From Parvibaculum sp045863935 (lineage in GTDB: Bacteria; Pseudomonadota; Alphaproteobacteria; Parvibaculales; Parvibaculaceae): a stretch of DNA of 64,000 nt. Made by a program: the position numbers and the translations under genes. Every line of letters begins with the position of its first letter. Position 1 is the first letter of the stretch. Shown here in pieces: positions 49,983 to 58,795 of the stretch. The stretch covers positions 1 through 64,000 of the forward strand of contig NZ_BTVP01000001.1 of the NCBI RefSeq assembly GCF_045863935.1, read 5' to 3'. Under the pieces are notes generated by a model. That model did no database searches and was not told the DNA's origin. It saw only the letters and a program-made list of their open reading frames with translations.

Positions 49983-51023
49983 ATGCTTCCGGAAAAGAAA
50001 ATGCTGAGAGCGCTTGCGGGTCTCGAGACGCAAGGCGTGCCGCTCTGGATGATGCGCCAGGCGGGACGCTACCTGCCGGAGTATCGCGAGGTGCGGGCAA
50101 AGGCTGGCGGCTTTCTCGATCTTTGCTACACGCCCGAGCTTGCCGAGGAAGTGACGCTGCAGCCGATAAGGCGTTACGGCTTCGACGCGGCGATCCTCTT
50201 TTCCGATATTCTTGTCGTGCCCGATGCGCTCGGTCAGAAGGTTGCCTTCAAGGAGGGCGAGGGGCCGGTGCTGGAGCCGATCTGCGACATGGGCGCTCTC
50301 GCGGCGCTGTCGAGCCCGGCGCGCGTCACGGAGCATCTGAAGCCCGTCTACGAGACGGTGGCGCGGCTGTCGAAGAGTCTTCCCGCCGAGGTGACGCTGA
50401 TCGGTTTTGCGGGCGCGCCCTGGACGGTGGCGACCTATATGGTCGGCGGCAAGGGCAGTCCCGACCAGGCGGCGGCAAAGCTCTGGGCCTATCGCGCGCC
50501 GGACGAATTCCAGAAGCTGATCGACATTCTGGTCGAGGCGACGGTCGAGCATCTGTCGGCACAGGTCATGGCAGGCGCCGAAGTCATCCAGATCTTCGAT
50601 ACCTGGGCGGGAAGCCTGCCGGAACTCGCCTTCGAGCGTTTTGCGCTCCGTCCCGTGAAGGCGATCCGCGAACTCATGCAGGCGCGCTTTCCGGGCCTGC
50701 CGGTAATCGCTTTCCCGCGCGGTGCGGGCGCCATGGCGGTGCGCTATTTCAGCGAAACCGGGGTCACGGCCCTTAGCCTTGACACCGGCGTCTCGCCCGA
50801 ATGGGCCAGGGACGCGCTTCAGGTTCAGGGCTGCGTGCAGGGCAATCTCGATCCGCTGCTTCTGGTGGCGGGCGGAGCGGAGATGCGCGCCCATGCGCTC
50901 CACATTCTCGAAACGCTGGGCAAAGGGCCCTTCATCTTCAATCTCGGCCATGGCATCGTGCCGCAGACACCGCCGGAGCATGTCGCCGAGCTCGTCGAAC
51001 TCGTGAAAGCATGGCGCCCGTGA
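49983..51023 (+). CDS. hemE: Uroporphyrinogen decarboxylase
   Basis: Haem pathway enzyme decarboxylating uroporphyrinogen III to coproporphyrinogen III, 346 residues. PLWMMRQAGRYLPEYREVRA, AILFSDILVVPDALG, GFAGAPWTVATYMVGG, GCVQGNLDP and FNLGHGI are family signatures. ATG at 49983 is preferred, but an upstream start cannot be excluded. hemH overlaps its end by 13 bases, so hemE-hemH-hemJ are probably one operon beside the origin. Confidence 0.97.
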   Translation: MLPEKKMLRALAGLETQGVPLWMMRQAGRYLPEYREVRAKAGGFLDLCYTPELAEEVTLQPIRRYGFDAAILFSDILVVPDALGQKVAFKEGEGPVLEPICDMGALAALSSPARVTEHLKPVYETVARLSKSLPAEVTLIGFAGAPWTVATYMVGGKGSPDQAAAKLWAYRAPDEFQKLIDILVEATVEHLSAQVMAGAEVIQIFDTWAGSLPELAFERFALRPVKAIRELMQARFPGLPVIAFPRGAGAMAVRYFSETGVTALSLDTGVSPEWARDALQVQGCVQGNLDPLLLVAGGAEMRAHALHILETLGKGPFIFNLGHGIVPQTPPEHVAELVELVKAWRP

Positions 51024-52069
51024 CCACACAAGTGGCGAAGAAGACCGCCATCGTGCTTTTCAACCTCGGCGGGCCGGACCGTCCGGAGGCGGTCGAACCT
51101 TTCCTTTTCAACCTGTTCAGCGATCCGGCCATCATCCGCGTGCCGCAGCCGCTGCGCTGGCTGATCGCGAAACTCGTCTCCAGGCGCCGTGCTCCTGTGG
51201 CAAGGGAGATCTATGCGGAGCTTGGCGGCAGATCGCCGATCGTGCCGCTGACGCAGGCGCAGGGTGCCGCCCTCGAAGCCGCATTAGCCGATGGCGAGTC
51301 CGAGTACCGCTGTTTCCTCGCCATGCGCTACTGGCATCCCTTCGCGCGGGAGGCCGCTGCCTCTGCAAAGGCCTGGGGCGCGACCGAAGTCGTGCTTTTG
51401 CCGCTTTATCCGCAATATTCGACGACCACGACCGAGTCTTCCTTGCGCGACTGGGAGAAAGCGGCGGCGGGCGCCGGGCTTGCCGTGCCGGCAAGGGCGG
51501 TCTGCTGCTATCCCACCGAAGAGGGCTTCGTCGCCGGTTATGCCGCGCTTCTTCGCGCCGCCATCGGCGAGGCGGGCGGCATCGAGGGCGTCCGCGTCCT
51601 CTTCTCGGCTCATGGGCTGCCGAAAAAAGTGGTCGATCGGGGCGATCCCTATCAGGCCCAGGTCGAACAGAGCTGCGCCGCGATCGTTGCGCGGCTCGGG
51701 ATGGACGGCCTCGACTGGATCACCTGCTATCAAAGCCGGGTTGGGCCGCTCGAATGGATCGGACCCTCGACCGACGATGAAGTCCGGCGCGCGGGCAAGG
51801 AGGGCAAATCCCTCATCGTGCTGCCGGTCGCCTTCGTTTCGGAACATTCCGAAACGCTCGTCGAACTCGACAAGGAATATGCCCATCTGGCAAAGGAGAG
51901 CGGGGTGCCGGCCTATATCCGCGTGCCCGCGCTCGGCACGGAGCCGCATTTCATCGAGGGGCTTGCCCGCCTCGTGCGTGCGGCGCAGGCAAACGAAACG
52001 ATCCTCTGCCCGGAAGACGCCGCGGGGCATGTTTGCACCAAAGACGCCGGCCTCAAGACGATCCGCTGA
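51011..52069 (+). CDS. hemH: Ferrochelatase
   Basis: Inserts Fe2+ into protoporphyrin IX, 352 residues. AIVLFNLGGPDRPEAVEPFLF, MRYWHPF, LLPLYPQYSTTTTESSL, the active-site histidine in FSAHGLPKKVVDRGDPY and PVAFVSEHSETLVELDKEY are present. ATG at 51011 gives MAPVTTQVAKK and overlaps the hemE 3' end. Confidence 0.97.
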   Translation: MAPVTTQVAKKTAIVLFNLGGPDRPEAVEPFLFNLFSDPAIIRVPQPLRWLIAKLVSRRRAPVAREIYAELGGRSPIVPLTQAQGAALEAALADGESEYRCFLAMRYWHPFAREAAASAKAWGATEVVLLPLYPQYSTTTTESSLRDWEKAAAGAGLAVPARAVCCYPTEEGFVAGYAALLRAAIGEAGGIEGVRVLFSAHGLPKKVVDRGDPYQAQVEQSCAAIVARLGMDGLDWITCYQSRVGPLEWIGPSTDDEVRRAGKEGKSLIVLPVAFVSEHSETLVELDKEYAHLAKESGVPAYIRVPALGTEPHFIEGLARLVRAAQANETILCPEDAAGHVCTKDAGLKTIR

Positions 52070-52087
52070 TCAAGGAAAAGAAGAGAT

Positions 52088-52531
52088 ATGGGTTTTCTTG
52101 CCGAATACTATCTGTGGATCAAGGCTCTTCACATCATTTCGGTGATCTTCTGGATGGCCGGCATGGCCTATCTTCCCCGCCTCTTCGTCTATCATGCCGA
52201 TAGCGAGCCGGGCTCCGACAAGTCCGAGACCTTCAAGGTGATGGAGCGGCGGCTGTTCAGGGGGATCATCAATCCGGCGATGATCGCGACCCTGCTTTTC
52301 GGCCTCCTGATGTTTGCCATTAACCCCTCGCTTTTCGGCGATCACTGGATGCAGGCGAAGCTCGTCCTGATCGTCGCGATGCTGGGGCTGCACGGGATGT
52401 TTTCGGCCTGGCGCAAGGCCTTCGAGCGCGACGAGAACAAGCGGCCGGCCCGTTTCTACCGCATCGTCAACGAGGCCCCGCCCACCCTCGTCATCTTCAT
52501 CGTGCTGCTGGCGGTCGCGAAGCCGTTCTGA
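52088..52531 (+). CDS. hemJ: Protoporphyrinogen oxidase HemJ
   Basis: Membrane protein of 147 residues with four helices, of the HemJ (formerly UPF0093/CopD-like) family that oxidises protoporphyrinogen IX. The conserved histidine is in WIKALHIISVIFWMAGMAYL, followed by LPRLFVYHA; a conserved lysine lies in WMQAKLVLIV. GAAAAGA-type purines precede the ATG. It lies 18 bases after hemH and supplies that enzyme's substrate, fitting an operon. Confidence 0.94.
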   Translation: MGFLAEYYLWIKALHIISVIFWMAGMAYLPRLFVYHADSEPGSDKSETFKVMERRLFRGIINPAMIATLLFGLLMFAINPSLFGDHWMQAKLVLIVAMLGLHGMFSAWRKAFERDENKRPARFYRIVNEAPPTLVIFIVLLAVAKPF

Positions 52532-52559
52532 CGGCAAGGATGCCGCCCACCAATTTCCG

Positions 52560-52588
52560 TTGAAATCGGAACCGGGGCGCTTTATATG
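52560..52588 (+). promoter_or_regulatory. Sigma-70-type promoter upstream of rho
   Basis: TTGAAA at 52560-52565 and TATATG at 52583-52588 with an exact 17-base spacer, close to consensus. It lies about 310 bases before the rho ATG, implying a long leader. Position right after hemJ separates rho from the hem operon. Confidence 0.6.
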
Positions 52589-52896
52589 GGTTTCAAAGCC
52601 GGGTTCCTTCCGGCGGCCTTCCTACGTTCTTTCCCGGCTCCAATGCGTCTTTCCTCACGTCGAGGGGCGTCTTGCCGGCCAGAAGATCCCCGCATGAGGT
52701 TCCACAAGGGCAAAAGCCCGAGGCCTGTGCGGCGACGGAAAGAACCCCGAGGCCCGTTTCTCCGACATATCATCAGCCGTTCGCAGACCCGCTTTATCCT
52801 CCCCCATTCCGAAAAGATTTCCCCTCCCTCGCTCCGAGGACCGACCCTGAAAGAGGGACGGCAAGTGGAAACCCCAGAGAAAGACCTATCAAGCCG
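52589..52896 (+). other. Long leader of rho
   Basis: About 300 bases without a supported gene between the proposed promoter and the rho start. Long leaders ahead of rho are common and often support autoregulation by Rho itself. The stretch around 52690-52860 is C/T-rich on the plus strand, as expected for Rho-loading RNA, but no specific structure was identified. Confidence 0.4.
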
Positions 52897-54162
52897 ATGA
52901 CGCAGATCAAGCTGCAGGACCTCAAGGCCAAATCCCCGACGGACCTTCTGGCGCTCGCCGAGGAACTCGAGGTCGAGAACGCCTCCACGCTCAGAACGCA
53001 GGACATGATGTTCGCGATCCTGAAGCAATATGCCGAGCAGGGCGTCGACATCATCGGCGAGGGCGTGGTCGAGGTGCTGCCGGACGGTTTCGGCTTCCTG
53101 CGCTCGCCCGAAGCAAACTACCTGCCGGGTCCCGACGACATCTACGTCTCCCCCTCGCAGATCCGCCGCTTTTCGCTCCGCACCGGCGATACGGTCGAAG
53201 GTGAGATCCGCAGCCCGAAGGATGGCGAGCGCTATTTCGCGCTGCTCAAGGTTTCGACGGTCAATTTCGAGAGCCCGGACAAGGCGCGCCACAAGGTCCA
53301 TTTCGACAATCTCACGCCGCTCTACCCGGATTCAAAGCTCGAAATGGAAGTGGACGATCCGACGCTCAAGGACCGCTCGTCCCGCGTCATCGACATCGTG
53401 GCGCCGCTCGGCAAGGGCCAGCGCGGCCTGATCGTCGCGCCGCCGCGCACCGGCAAGACGGTGCTGCTCCAGAACATCGCCCATTCGATCACGACCAATC
53501 ACCCCGAATGCTATCTGATCGTGCTGCTGATCGACGAGCGGCCGGAAGAAGTGACCGACATGCAGCGTTCGGTGAAGGGCGAGGTCATCTCCTCCACCTT
53601 CGACGAACCCGCGCAGCGCCACGTCCAGGTCGCCGAAATGGTGATCGAAAAGGCCAAGCGCCTCGTCGAACATGGCCGCGACGTCGTGATCCTGCTCGAC
53701 TCGATCACCCGTCTCGGCCGCGCCTACAACACGGTCGTGCCGTCCTCCGGCAAGGTGCTGACGGGCGGTGTCGATGCCAATGCGCTGCAGCGCCCCAAGC
53801 GCTTCTTCGGCGCGGCGCGCAACATCGAGGAAGGCGGCTCGCTCACCATCATCGCGACGGCGCTGATCGACACTGGGTCGCGCATGGACGAAGTCATCTT
53901 CGAAGAGTTCAAGGGCACCGGTAACTCGGAAATCATTCTCGACCGCAAGATCGCCGACAAGCGCGTCTTCCCGGCGATCGACATCCTCAAGTCCGGCACC
54001 CGCAAGGAAGAACTCCTGGTCGAGAAGGGCCAGCTTTCCAAGATGTATGTGCTGCGCCGCATCCTCAATCCGATGGGCACGGTCGACGCCATCGAGTTCC
54101 TGCTCGACAAGCTCAAGCAGACGAAAAACAACGGCGAGTTCTTCGACAGCATGAACACCTGA
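52897..54162 (+). CDS. rho: Transcription termination factor Rho
   Basis: Hexameric RNA-dependent ATPase, 421 residues, standard size. N-terminal MTQIKLQDLKAKSPTDLLAL, the cold-shock-like RNA-binding domain with GVVEVLPDGFGFLRSPEANY, P-loop APPRTGKTVLLQNIA (about 181-195), LLIDERPEEVTDMQRSVKG, and the R-loop region with LDSITRLGRAYNTVVPSSGK. ATG at 52897 chosen by family start. rho is normally adjacent to mnmE near alphaproteobacterial origins; here about 8.5 kb of accessory genes separates them. Confidence 0.99.
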   Translation: MTQIKLQDLKAKSPTDLLALAEELEVENASTLRTQDMMFAILKQYAEQGVDIIGEGVVEVLPDGFGFLRSPEANYLPGPDDIYVSPSQIRRFSLRTGDTVEGEIRSPKDGERYFALLKVSTVNFESPDKARHKVHFDNLTPLYPDSKLEMEVDDPTLKDRSSRVIDIVAPLGKGQRGLIVAPPRTGKTVLLQNIAHSITTNHPECYLIVLLIDERPEEVTDMQRSVKGEVISSTFDEPAQRHVQVAEMVIEKAKRLVEHGRDVVILLDSITRLGRAYNTVVPSSGKVLTGGVDANALQRPKRFFGAARNIEEGGSLTIIATALIDTGSRMDEVIFEEFKGTGNSEIILDRKIADKRVFPAIDILKSGTRKEELLVEKGQLSKMYVLRRILNPMGTVDAIEFLLDKLKQTKNNGEFFDSMNT

Positions 54163-54180
54163 TTAGGAAATTCTGCTAAT

Positions 54181-54215
54181 CTCAACCGTGCAATTCACGC
54201 GTGTAATTGGTTGAG
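54181..54215. promoter_or_regulatory. Palindrome between rho and the PAS-domain gene
   Basis: CTCAACC (54181-54187) and GGTTGAG (54209-54215) enclose paired AATT motifs and a central palindromic CACGCGTG. The arrangement could be an RNA hairpin after rho or an operator in front of the PAS gene (start 54229). No T-run follows. Confidence 0.35.
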
Positions 54216-54228
54216 TGGTGGAGCTTTC

Positions 54229-54903
54229 ATGACGGCGAGACAGGGGCGCGGTTCGGGCGAGGGACGCCCGACCTGGATTCAGCCGCTGATGGAATGGTCT
54301 TCCATCCAGAAGGTCAAGGCGCGCCTCAAGGGGTCCCTCGACCGGGTTCCGGTTGCGGCCGGAGATATCACGCTTTCCAATGCGGGCCGCCAGCTTCTCG
54401 CCTGGTGGCTCGAGGCGCGCGGCGACCGTGCGATGCCCGACGCGGGGGATGTCAGTCCCCGCGCTCTTGTCGAGCTTCTTCCCTATATCCGCTATCTCTC
54501 CTGGGAAGACGAAGACAGGCTCGTTTTCCGGATTTTCGGAAGTGCGCTCGCCGAGGCGACCGGCGCCGACATCACCGGTTACGACATGTTCGCCTTCTCC
54601 CATGACGAGGTCGAGATCGACAGGGCGCGCCTCAAGCGTCTTCACGAACAGCCTTGCGGCATCGTGCTTGTGCGAGACGTCTTCTTGAAGGAGGGGGGCC
54701 ACTTCCCCTGCGAGTTCATGACCTTGCCGATTGCGCCCGGCCCGGACGGCAAGAAACGGATCATCGGCACCATCGTGCCAGCGGTTCACGTCGAGGAATG
54801 GACGACGGATCTCATCTTCGACCGTATTCTCACGCTTCGCCGCGCCGTCTATTTCGATACGGGCGCCGGCGCTCCCGATCCCTCGCTCGGGCTCGAGGTC
54901 TGA
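54229..54903 (+). CDS. PAS domain-containing protein
   Basis: Protein of 224 residues with a PAS-type domain of the PAS_5 group, common in alphaproteobacteria: NAGRQLLAWWLEARGDRAMP, VSPRALVELLPYIRYLSWED, LVFRIFGSALAEATGADITG and FPCEFMTLPIAPGPDGKKRIIG. No kinase, cyclase or DNA-binding domain is attached, so it is a stand-alone sensor or adaptor. ATG at 54229 with GGAG seven bases upstream is preferred to TTG 54211. Its last 55 bases overlap the 3' end of the convergent hydrolase gene. Confidence 0.82.
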   Translation: MTARQGRGSGEGRPTWIQPLMEWSSIQKVKARLKGSLDRVPVAAGDITLSNAGRQLLAWWLEARGDRAMPDAGDVSPRALVELLPYIRYLSWEDEDRLVFRIFGSALAEATGADITGYDMFAFSHDEVEIDRARLKRLHEQPCGIVLVRDVFLKEGGHFPCEFMTLPIAPGPDGKKRIIGTIVPAVHVEEWTTDLIFDRILTLRRAVYFDTGAGAPDPSLGLEV

Positions 54904-55868
54904 GGCGCGGGCGTTTCTTCCTCCCCCGTCATCTTCAGGATGAAATCCGCGACCGTATCGGCAAGGCCCGGCGCGAGCGGCGCTTGCGGGTTCACGTAGA
55001 GCGCCATGTTTCCCGCGCGGTCTTCGGGCGCCAGTTTCAGCACATGGTTCATGTTTTCGACGGTGAGGAGGGTCACGCCGTCGCGCGCGGCCTCGAGCTT
55101 CTCGCCATCGACGGGGCGCTGCTGCAGGTCGCGCGTTCCCTGTATCACCAGCGCGGGAACACCGGTCTTCGCGAGTTCGGCCGCCGGATCGTATTTGAAC
55201 CAGGAAATCAGGTAAGGCTGCACGCTTGGCCGGTAGAGCGTGTCGAGCTGCGGCGGCACGTCGGCCACCATTTCCCCGTGTTCGAGGCTTTTCAGGATTT
55301 CCTCCGCGCGCGCGGCGATTTCGGGCGGCAGGTCCTGTCCGCCAAGCTGTTCGCGGATCAGAGCGGGTGCGGGCCTGCCGCTCGCCGTCAGCAGAACGAG
55401 CCCGGCGACGGGATGACGGGTGGCGGCGAGCGTTGCGACCAGCGCGCCCTCGCTATGGCCGATCGCGACGATGCGGCGGACACGCGGTTCGCCTTCGAGA
55501 AATTCGAGCCAGCGCACCGCATCCTCGACGAAGGTTTCGGCGCGGAGTTTCGCTTCCTCCGGCGCCGCGCCGATGCTCTCGCCGGCACCGCGCTTGTCGA
55601 TCCGGAGCGTCGCGATGCCGCGCGCGGCAAGTTCCTCTGCAAGGAGCTTCAGGCTGTCGTTTTGGCCGCTCGGGAAATTGCCGTCGCGGTCCGTCGGTCC
55701 GGAGCCCGCAAGGATCAGCACCGCATCGGCCGGAGCTTCCCCGCCGGGCATCGTCAGCGTGCCGAAGAGGCTGCCGTCGAGGTTCACCTCCCGCTCGTTC
55801 CCGCTTGCCGAATTCGCGGGAACCGCGGACAGGGCGAACAGAAGGAGAGCGAGCGCGATGCGTATCAT
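54849..55868 (-). CDS. Secreted alpha/beta hydrolase
   Basis: Alpha/beta hydrolase of 339 residues with a signal peptide (MIRIALALLLFALSAVPANS). The nucleophile elbow GHSEG has Ser139; AVLILAGSGPTDRDGN precedes it and suggests the oxyanion loop; the later FKYDPAAELAKTGVPALVIQGTRD region holds the acid residue and MNHVLK the histidine. Most similar in pattern to periplasmic esterase or peptidase-like hydrolases (YtaP/BAAT-type). The C-terminal tail is Pro/Ser-rich and overlaps the PAS gene antisense for 55 bases. ATG at 55868 overlaps the GFA gene by four bases. Confidence 0.88.
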   Translation of the reverse strand: MIRIALALLLFALSAVPANSASGNEREVNLDGSLFGTLTMPGGEAPADAVLILAGSGPTDRDGNFPSGQNDSLKLLAEELAARGIATLRIDKRGAGESIGAAPEEAKLRAETFVEDAVRWLEFLEGEPRVRRIVAIGHSEGALVATLAATRHPVAGLVLLTASGRPAPALIREQLGGQDLPPEIAARAEEILKSLEHGEMVADVPPQLDTLYRPSVQPYLISWFKYDPAAELAKTGVPALVIQGTRDLQQRPVDGEKLEAARDGVTLLTVENMNHVLKLAPEDRAGNMALYVNPQAPLAPGLADTVADFILKMTGEEETPAPQTSSPSEGSGAPAPVSK

Positions 55869-56281
55869 GGTTTGAGCTTTTCCCATCCGGGGTAAGCGCC
55901 GTCGAATTGCGGCGCGCCGTCATGCCCCTCCGCCCAGGATGCTTTCGAGGAGCAATATTCCTGCGCGATTACACGCGCAGGCACCTCTCCCTCCAGCGCG
56001 TTCGCGGTCAGAATAATCGTCTCGTCCGGCACCTTCAGGTTGGCGCCCGTCATCGCGGTGCCGCAGCGCGAGCAGAAGCTGCGCACGAGACCCGGCGAAC
56101 TCTCGTAACGGGTGAGTTTGTCCGCGCCTTCCCAGGTCACGTCATCGCGCATCGCCACGAAGAAGAAACCGGCATGACCGCCCGCCGCCTTGCGGCACAT
56201 CGCGCAATGACATTCGACGATGCCGCTCATGCGCTTCGCATGAAAGCGCACCGCGCCGCAGAGGCAGGAGCCTTCGATCAT
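55865..56281 (-). CDS. GFA family (CENP-V/glutathione-dependent formaldehyde-activating type) protein
   Basis: Zinc-binding protein of 138 residues. Zinc ligands in GSCLCGA (Cys6, Cys8), ECHCAMCRK (Cys24, Cys26, Cys29) and SFCSRCGT (Cys70, Cys73) match the family pattern. The family is named for a glutathione-formaldehyde step but most members have no proven activity. It lies between the quinone reductase and hydrolase genes on the same strand. Confidence 0.9.
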   Translation of the reverse strand: MIEGSCLCGAVRFHAKRMSGIVECHCAMCRKAAGGHAGFFFVAMRDDVTWEGADKLTRYESSPGLVRSFCSRCGTAMTGANLKVPDETIILTANALEGEVPARVIAQEYCSSKASWAEGHDGAPQFDGAYPGWEKLKP

Positions 56282-56291
56282 GTTCCCTCTT

Positions 56292-57275
56292 TTACGGGAC
56301 GAGCACGCTCGCGCCGACCGTCTTGCGGCTTTCGAGATCGATATGGGCGCGGGCGGCTTCGGCGAGCGAATAACGCTGCTTCACCTCGATCTTCACCGCG
56401 CCCGACTTCACGACCGAGAAAAGATCGTCGGCCATTTCCTGCATCGCGGTGGGCGTTTTTGCGGCGTAGTGGAACATGGTCGGCCGCGTGACGTAGAGCG
56501 AACCCTTCTGCGCGAGGATGCCAAGGTTCACATCCGTGACCGGGCCGGACGCATTGCCGAAACTGACGAGAAGGCCCAGGGGCGCGAGGCTGTCGAGCGA
56601 GGAAATGAAGGTCGACTTGCCGACGCCGTCATAAACGACGGGAAGCTTCTTGCCCCCCGTGATCTCCTTCACGCGCGCGGCGACGTCTTCCTTCGAATAG
56701 TCGATGACGTGGTCGCAGCCATGCTCGCGCGCGAGCTTCGCCTTTTCTTCCGAGCCGACCGTGCCGATAACGGTTGCGCCGAGATGTTTCGCCCATTGGC
56801 AGGCGATGAGACCGACGCCGCCCGCCGCCGCGTGCCAGAGGATCGTCTGGCCCTTTTCCACTCTGAAGGTCTGGCGGAGCAGGAACTGCGCGGTGAGCCC
56901 TTTCAGCATCATCGCGGCCGCCTGTTCGTCGCCGATGCCGTCCGGCACTTTCACGGCGCTTGAGGCGACGACATTATTCGCCTGCGCATAGGCGCCGATC
57001 GGTCCGCTCGCATAGGCGGCGCGATCACCCACCTTGAATTGCGTCACGCCTTCGCCGACGGCTTCGACGACGCCCGCCGCCTCCATGCCGATGCCCGAAG
57101 GAAGCGGCACGGGATAGAGCCCCGAGCGGTGATAGGTGTCGATGAAATTGACGCCGATCGCCTTCGCGCGCACCGTGATCTCGCCGGGCTTCGGCTGGCC
57201 GAGCTCCACGTCGCGGAGCGTCATCGCTTCGGGGCCGCCCGTCTTTTCGATGCGGATCGCCTTGATCGTCGTCAT
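56292..57275 (-). CDS. NADPH:quinone oxidoreductase, zinc-independent MDR family
   Basis: Medium-chain dehydrogenase/reductase of 327 residues, closest to quinone oxidoreductase (Qor). The N-terminal IRIEKTGGPEAMTLRDVELG, the GVNFIDTYHRSGLYP block, and the NADPH-binding AAAGGVGLIACQWAKHLGATV are typical. No zinc-ligand pattern is visible, as expected for this subgroup. It ends ten bases before the GFA gene start region, suggesting co-transcription. Confidence 0.93.
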   Translation of the reverse strand: MTTIKAIRIEKTGGPEAMTLRDVELGQPKPGEITVRAKAIGVNFIDTYHRSGLYPVPLPSGIGMEAAGVVEAVGEGVTQFKVGDRAAYASGPIGAYAQANNVVASSAVKVPDGIGDEQAAAMMLKGLTAQFLLRQTFRVEKGQTILWHAAAGGVGLIACQWAKHLGATVIGTVGSEEKAKLAREHGCDHVIDYSKEDVAARVKEITGGKKLPVVYDGVGKSTFISSLDSLAPLGLLVSFGNASGPVTDVNLGILAQKGSLYVTRPTMFHYAAKTPTAMQEMADDLFSVVKSGAVKIEVKQRYSLAEAARAHIDLESRKTVGASVLVP

Positions 57276-57308
57276 GCGTTTCGTTTCCTTTTCCTGGCCC
57301 TGTTCTTT

Positions 57309-57932
57309 CTAGCGCCGCGTCAGCGCGAGGCCGATGCCGGCCGCGACCAGCACGGAGCCGGTGATTTTATTGCGCAGCATTTGCGCGCGTTCGCTCTTCA
57401 GATGGGGCGCGAGCTTGCCCGCCGCGAGGGCGAAAGTGCCGTCGGAAAGCGTGCTCACGACGATGAAGGTGACGGCAAGGAGAACAAGCTGCGGACCTGC
57501 CGGCGCCGTGTGGTCGATGAATTGCGGAAAGAAGGCGGCGTAGAAGGCGAGCGTCTTCGGGTTCGTCACCGAGATCAGATAGCCGCGCCGGAAGAGCGTC
57601 GCGCCGTTCGCATGTCCGCGCCTTGCATCGGGAAGGTCCGGATCCGCGTAGCGTGCGCGCAACGCCTGCACGCCCAGAAAGACGAGATAGGCCGCGCCGA
57701 TCAGTTTCAGCGCCTCGGCCCAGGGACCGAGCGCGGCGAGCAGCGGCGCGAGGCCGAGCACCGTCAGCACCATATGCGTCGAGAGCGCGGCGGTCGTGCC
57801 GCCGAGCCCCGTCAGCGCGGCGCGCGGGCCTTGCGCGATACCGCAGGCGACAAGCCAGGTCACCACCGGCCCCGGGATCACGCAGAGGATGAGCGTCGCG
57901 GCAATGAAGCCGAGATAGAGATCGAGCGACAT
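57309..57932 (-). CDS. LysE/RhtB family translocator
   Basis: Amino-acid exporter family membrane protein of 207 residues with about six helices. CVIPGPVVTWLVACGIAQGPRAAL, FLGVQALRARY and SVTNPKTLAFYAAFFPQFID are family signatures. Substrate unknown; members export lysine, homoserine, threonine or others. It starts 376 bases after the dienelactone hydrolase stop region on the same strand. Confidence 0.93.
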   Translation of the reverse strand: MSLDLYLGFIAATLILCVIPGPVVTWLVACGIAQGPRAALTGLGGTTAALSTHMVLTVLGLAPLLAALGPWAEALKLIGAAYLVFLGVQALRARYADPDLPDARRGHANGATLFRRGYLISVTNPKTLAFYAAFFPQFIDHTAPAGPQLVLLAVTFIVVSTLSDGTFALAAGKLAPHLKSERAQMLRNKITGSVLVAAGIGLALTRR

Positions 57933-57959
57933 GGCCGCGACTCCCGTGGTCCCGAGGCG

Positions 57960-58664
57960 TCAGGCCAGATGCCGCTGGAAGAATTTGAGCGTGCGGTCGT
58001 TCGCCTCGTCCGCCGTCGCCTTGTCGTAATGCGCGCCGCCCGGACGGGCGAACGCATGGTCCATCTCCGGATAGCGATGGATGGTGACGTGCGGATTGCC
58101 GTGCAGGCCGGCGACTACCGCCTCCTGCGCTTCCGGCGGGACGAATTCGTCCTTGCCGGCGATGTGCAACATCAGCGGCGCCTTGATGCCCTTGGCATCG
58201 CCGAGGCGGTTCTGGATGTTGACGCCGTAATAGCCGGCCGAAGCGTCGCTATCCGTGTGGCAGGCGGTGAGATAGGCGAGCTGGCCGCCGAGGCAATAGC
58301 CGACGGCGCCGACCTTGCCGCTTGTCATCGGACGCAACGTCGCGATCGTCGCCTGGATATCCGTCACGCCCTTGTCGACGTCGAACTTGCCGAAGAGGTC
58401 GAAAGCCTTCTTCCACTCGGCTTCGGTCTTGTCGGTGATGTCGATGCCGGGCTCGATGCGCCAGAAGAGATCGGGGCAGAGCGCGACATAGCCTTCCCCC
58501 GCGAGCCAGTCGCAGAGGTCGCGCATGACCTTGTTGACGCCGAAGATTTCCTGGATGACCACGATGCCCGCCTTGGGACCCGGACCGGTGCCGGAGGCGG
58601 GTCTGGACAGATAGCCCGAGAAAGAGCCGTCCGGTCCCTTGATCGTTATCGTCTCGCCGCTCAC
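57960..58664 (-). CDS. Dienelactone hydrolase family protein
   Basis: Alpha/beta hydrolase of 234 residues with the dienelactone hydrolase layout: Cys nucleophile in AVGYCLGGQLAYL (Cys124) rather than serine, the acidic QEIFGVNKVMRDLCDWLA block with a conserved Glu (about residue 39), and the catalytic His in MDHAFARPG. Substrate is probably a lactone or ester, but no chlorocatechol genes are nearby. It follows the LysE gene region by 27 bases. Confidence 0.92.
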   Translation of the reverse strand: MSGETITIKGPDGSFSGYLSRPASGTGPGPKAGIVVIQEIFGVNKVMRDLCDWLAGEGYVALCPDLFWRIEPGIDITDKTEAEWKKAFDLFGKFDVDKGVTDIQATIATLRPMTSGKVGAVGYCLGGQLAYLTACHTDSDASAGYYGVNIQNRLGDAKGIKAPLMLHIAGKDEFVPPEAQEAVVAGLHGNPHVTIHRYPEMDHAFARPGGAHYDKATADEANDRTLKFFQRHLA

Positions 58665-58795
58665 TTGCGCATCTCCTCGTATCGTCTCGTGGGAAGGGTG
58701 GGGTCGCGGGGACTCTACCTATCCTTCAGGAGCGACGCGAGGGGATGCGAAGCAGTGGCCTCACTTTTTCGGGGAGCCTGTTTCGGGGAGCCCTG

